Shown here: piece after piece, positions 5,794 to 6,382 of the stretch
Numbering within the stretch: position 1 is the stretch's first letter
Layout: each line of letters begins with the position of its first letter
NCBI GenBank assembly: GCA_945870175.1
Contig: CAMBRJ010000181.1
Location: 1 to 6,382, forward strand
Direction: 5' to 3'
Length of the DNA stretch: 6,382 nt
From: Gemmatimonas phototrophica
GTDB lineage: Bacteria > Gemmatimonadota > Gemmatimonadetes > Gemmatimonadales > Gemmatimonadaceae
Position numbers and translations under genes: made by a program
Notes under the pieces: generated by a model
What the model was told of the DNA's origin: nothing
Database searches by the model: none
What the model saw: only the letters and a program-made list of their open reading frames with translations

Positions 5794-6260
5794 GGCGTTG
5801 GCGCGCTCACCAACTCGCCCAACGTCACGCCCTGCGACGACGCCCGCAGCACGCCTTCCAGCAGAATGCAGGCGGCTAAGGCGTCGACCTCTTCCTTTCG
5901 GCCTCGCGTGCTTCCGCCCTGTTCCTTGATGCTGCGCAACGCGGCTGACGTGGTGAATCGTTCGTCGACCAGGCGCACCGGCAACGGCTGCCGAGTGATG
6001 AGTTTGGCGGCCACATCGCGTACTTCGCGGCAGCGATCGGTCTCCAAACCGGCGGGATCGATCGGCAGGCCGAACACGTAGCCCGTCACGCCGAGTTCGT
6101 CGGCGCGGCGCATCAGTTCGGCGATCGGCGGGCGCTTGCCCGCGCGACGCGTGATCGCGCCAGCGGACGAGGCGAGCATGCCCAGTTCATCACTGACGGC
6201 CAGCCCGATCCGTTTGTCCCCCCAGTCCACGGCGAGGAGGCGTCCGGTCGTCGCGTTCAT
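5790..6260 (-). CDS. ruvX: RuvX/YqgF pre-16S rRNA nuclease (putative Holliday junction resolvase)
   Basis: RNase H-like fold protein of the YqgF family; in E. coli it is required for processing the 5' end of pre-16S rRNA, and the family was earlier predicted to resolve Holliday junctions. 156 residues, slightly longer than the usual 140 or so. Motifs in order: LLAVDWGDKRIGLAVSDELG (8-27, Asp12), VFGLPIDPAGLETDRCREV (62-80), VRLVDERFTTSAAL (95-108, Asp99/Glu100) and KEEVDALAACILLEGVL (122-138, Asp126). The three acidic positions fit the metal-binding active site. ATG 6260 leaves a 22-nt gap after the rho stop, without a strong Shine-Dalgarno. The 3' end overlaps the mltG start by 4 nt. Confidence 0.93.
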   Translation of the reverse strand: MNATTGRLLAVDWGDKRIGLAVSDELGMLASSAGAITRRAGKRPPIAELMRRADELGVTGYVFGLPIDPAGLETDRCREVRDVAAKLITRQPLPVRLVDERFTTSAALRSIKEQGGSTRGRKEEVDALAACILLEGVLRASSQGVTLGELVSAPTP

Positions 6261-6282
6261 TGCGTCTTGGGCATAGAAGTGT

Positions 6283-6382
6283 TCAGGGTTCCGCCATCTG
6301 GTCGAAGAATTCTTTGTTGTTCGCCGCGCGTTCCATGCGTTTGATCAGGAACTGCAACGCCTCATCGGAGGGCATGTCGGCC
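6283..6382 (-). CDS. rho: Transcription termination factor Rho, C-terminal end (partial)
   Basis: Only the last 33 codons are inside the window; the gene continues beyond the right edge. The end reads EALQFLIKRM ... NNKEFFDQMAEP, which matches the conserved Rho C terminus (E. coli: DAMEFLINKL ... TNDDFFEMM): a hydrophobic helix, a basic/Asn turn and a final FF-x2-M. Rho is the hexameric RNA helicase that ends transcription at C-rich sites. The call rests on about 30 residues but the pattern is distinctive. No hairpin with T-tract follows the stop, and ruvX begins 22 nt later in the same direction, so read-through into ruvX is likely. Confidence 0.8.
   Translation of the reverse strand, partial: ADMPSDEALQFLIKRMERAANNKEFFDQMAEP

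Noticed and set aside
4351..6081. Long plus-strand open frame of 576 codons
   Set aside because: It is antisense to mltG, ruvX and the rlmI-like gene, is rich in Arg, His and Gly, has no recognisable motif, and is the usual shadow of GC-rich coding sequence.

Overview
This window comes from a GC-rich bacterium with densely packed housekeeping genes. There are no insertion sequences, phage genes, CRISPR repeats or RNA genes. The gene set and the style of the proteins would fit Gemmatimonadota, but that is a weak inference and no marker here settles the phylum.

Layout, left to right. (1) Positions 1-480, minus strand: the N-terminal part of a protein I cannot name, running off the left edge just as a possible methyltransferase-type glycine-rich motif appears; its start codon is unclear. 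(2) About 361-616: a divergent control region with three helically phased DnaA-box-like 9-mers, a few small repeats and a very C-rich leader. (3) 617-1405, plus strand: a formamidopyrimidine-DNA glycosylase (Fpg/MutM) with an altered lesion-capping loop. (4) 1393-6382, minus strand: one tightly packed run, in transcription order rho (C-terminal end only) - ruvX - mltG - rlmI-like methyltransferase - glycosyltransferase A - glycosyltransferase B. Spacings are 22 nt, a 4-nt GTGA overlap, a second GTGA overlap, 2 nt and 11 nt, so translational coupling along an operon is likely. The last gene converges on fpg and overlaps it by 13 nt.

Functionally the minus-strand run joins information processing (Rho termination, RuvX/YqgF pre-16S rRNA processing, a 23S rRNA-type cytosine methyltransferase) with envelope work (MltG murein transglycosylase, two GT4-like glycosyltransferases). 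The two glycosyltransferases are clear tandem paralogues; the downstream copy has lost a His-Asp motif that the upstream copy keeps.

I do not see a defence system or other obviously new machine. The best leads are the DnaA-box cluster between the divergent genes, the palindromic 13-nt overlap that gives both convergent proteins the same QRR end, the diverged glycosyltransferase pair, and the unusual Fpg loop.
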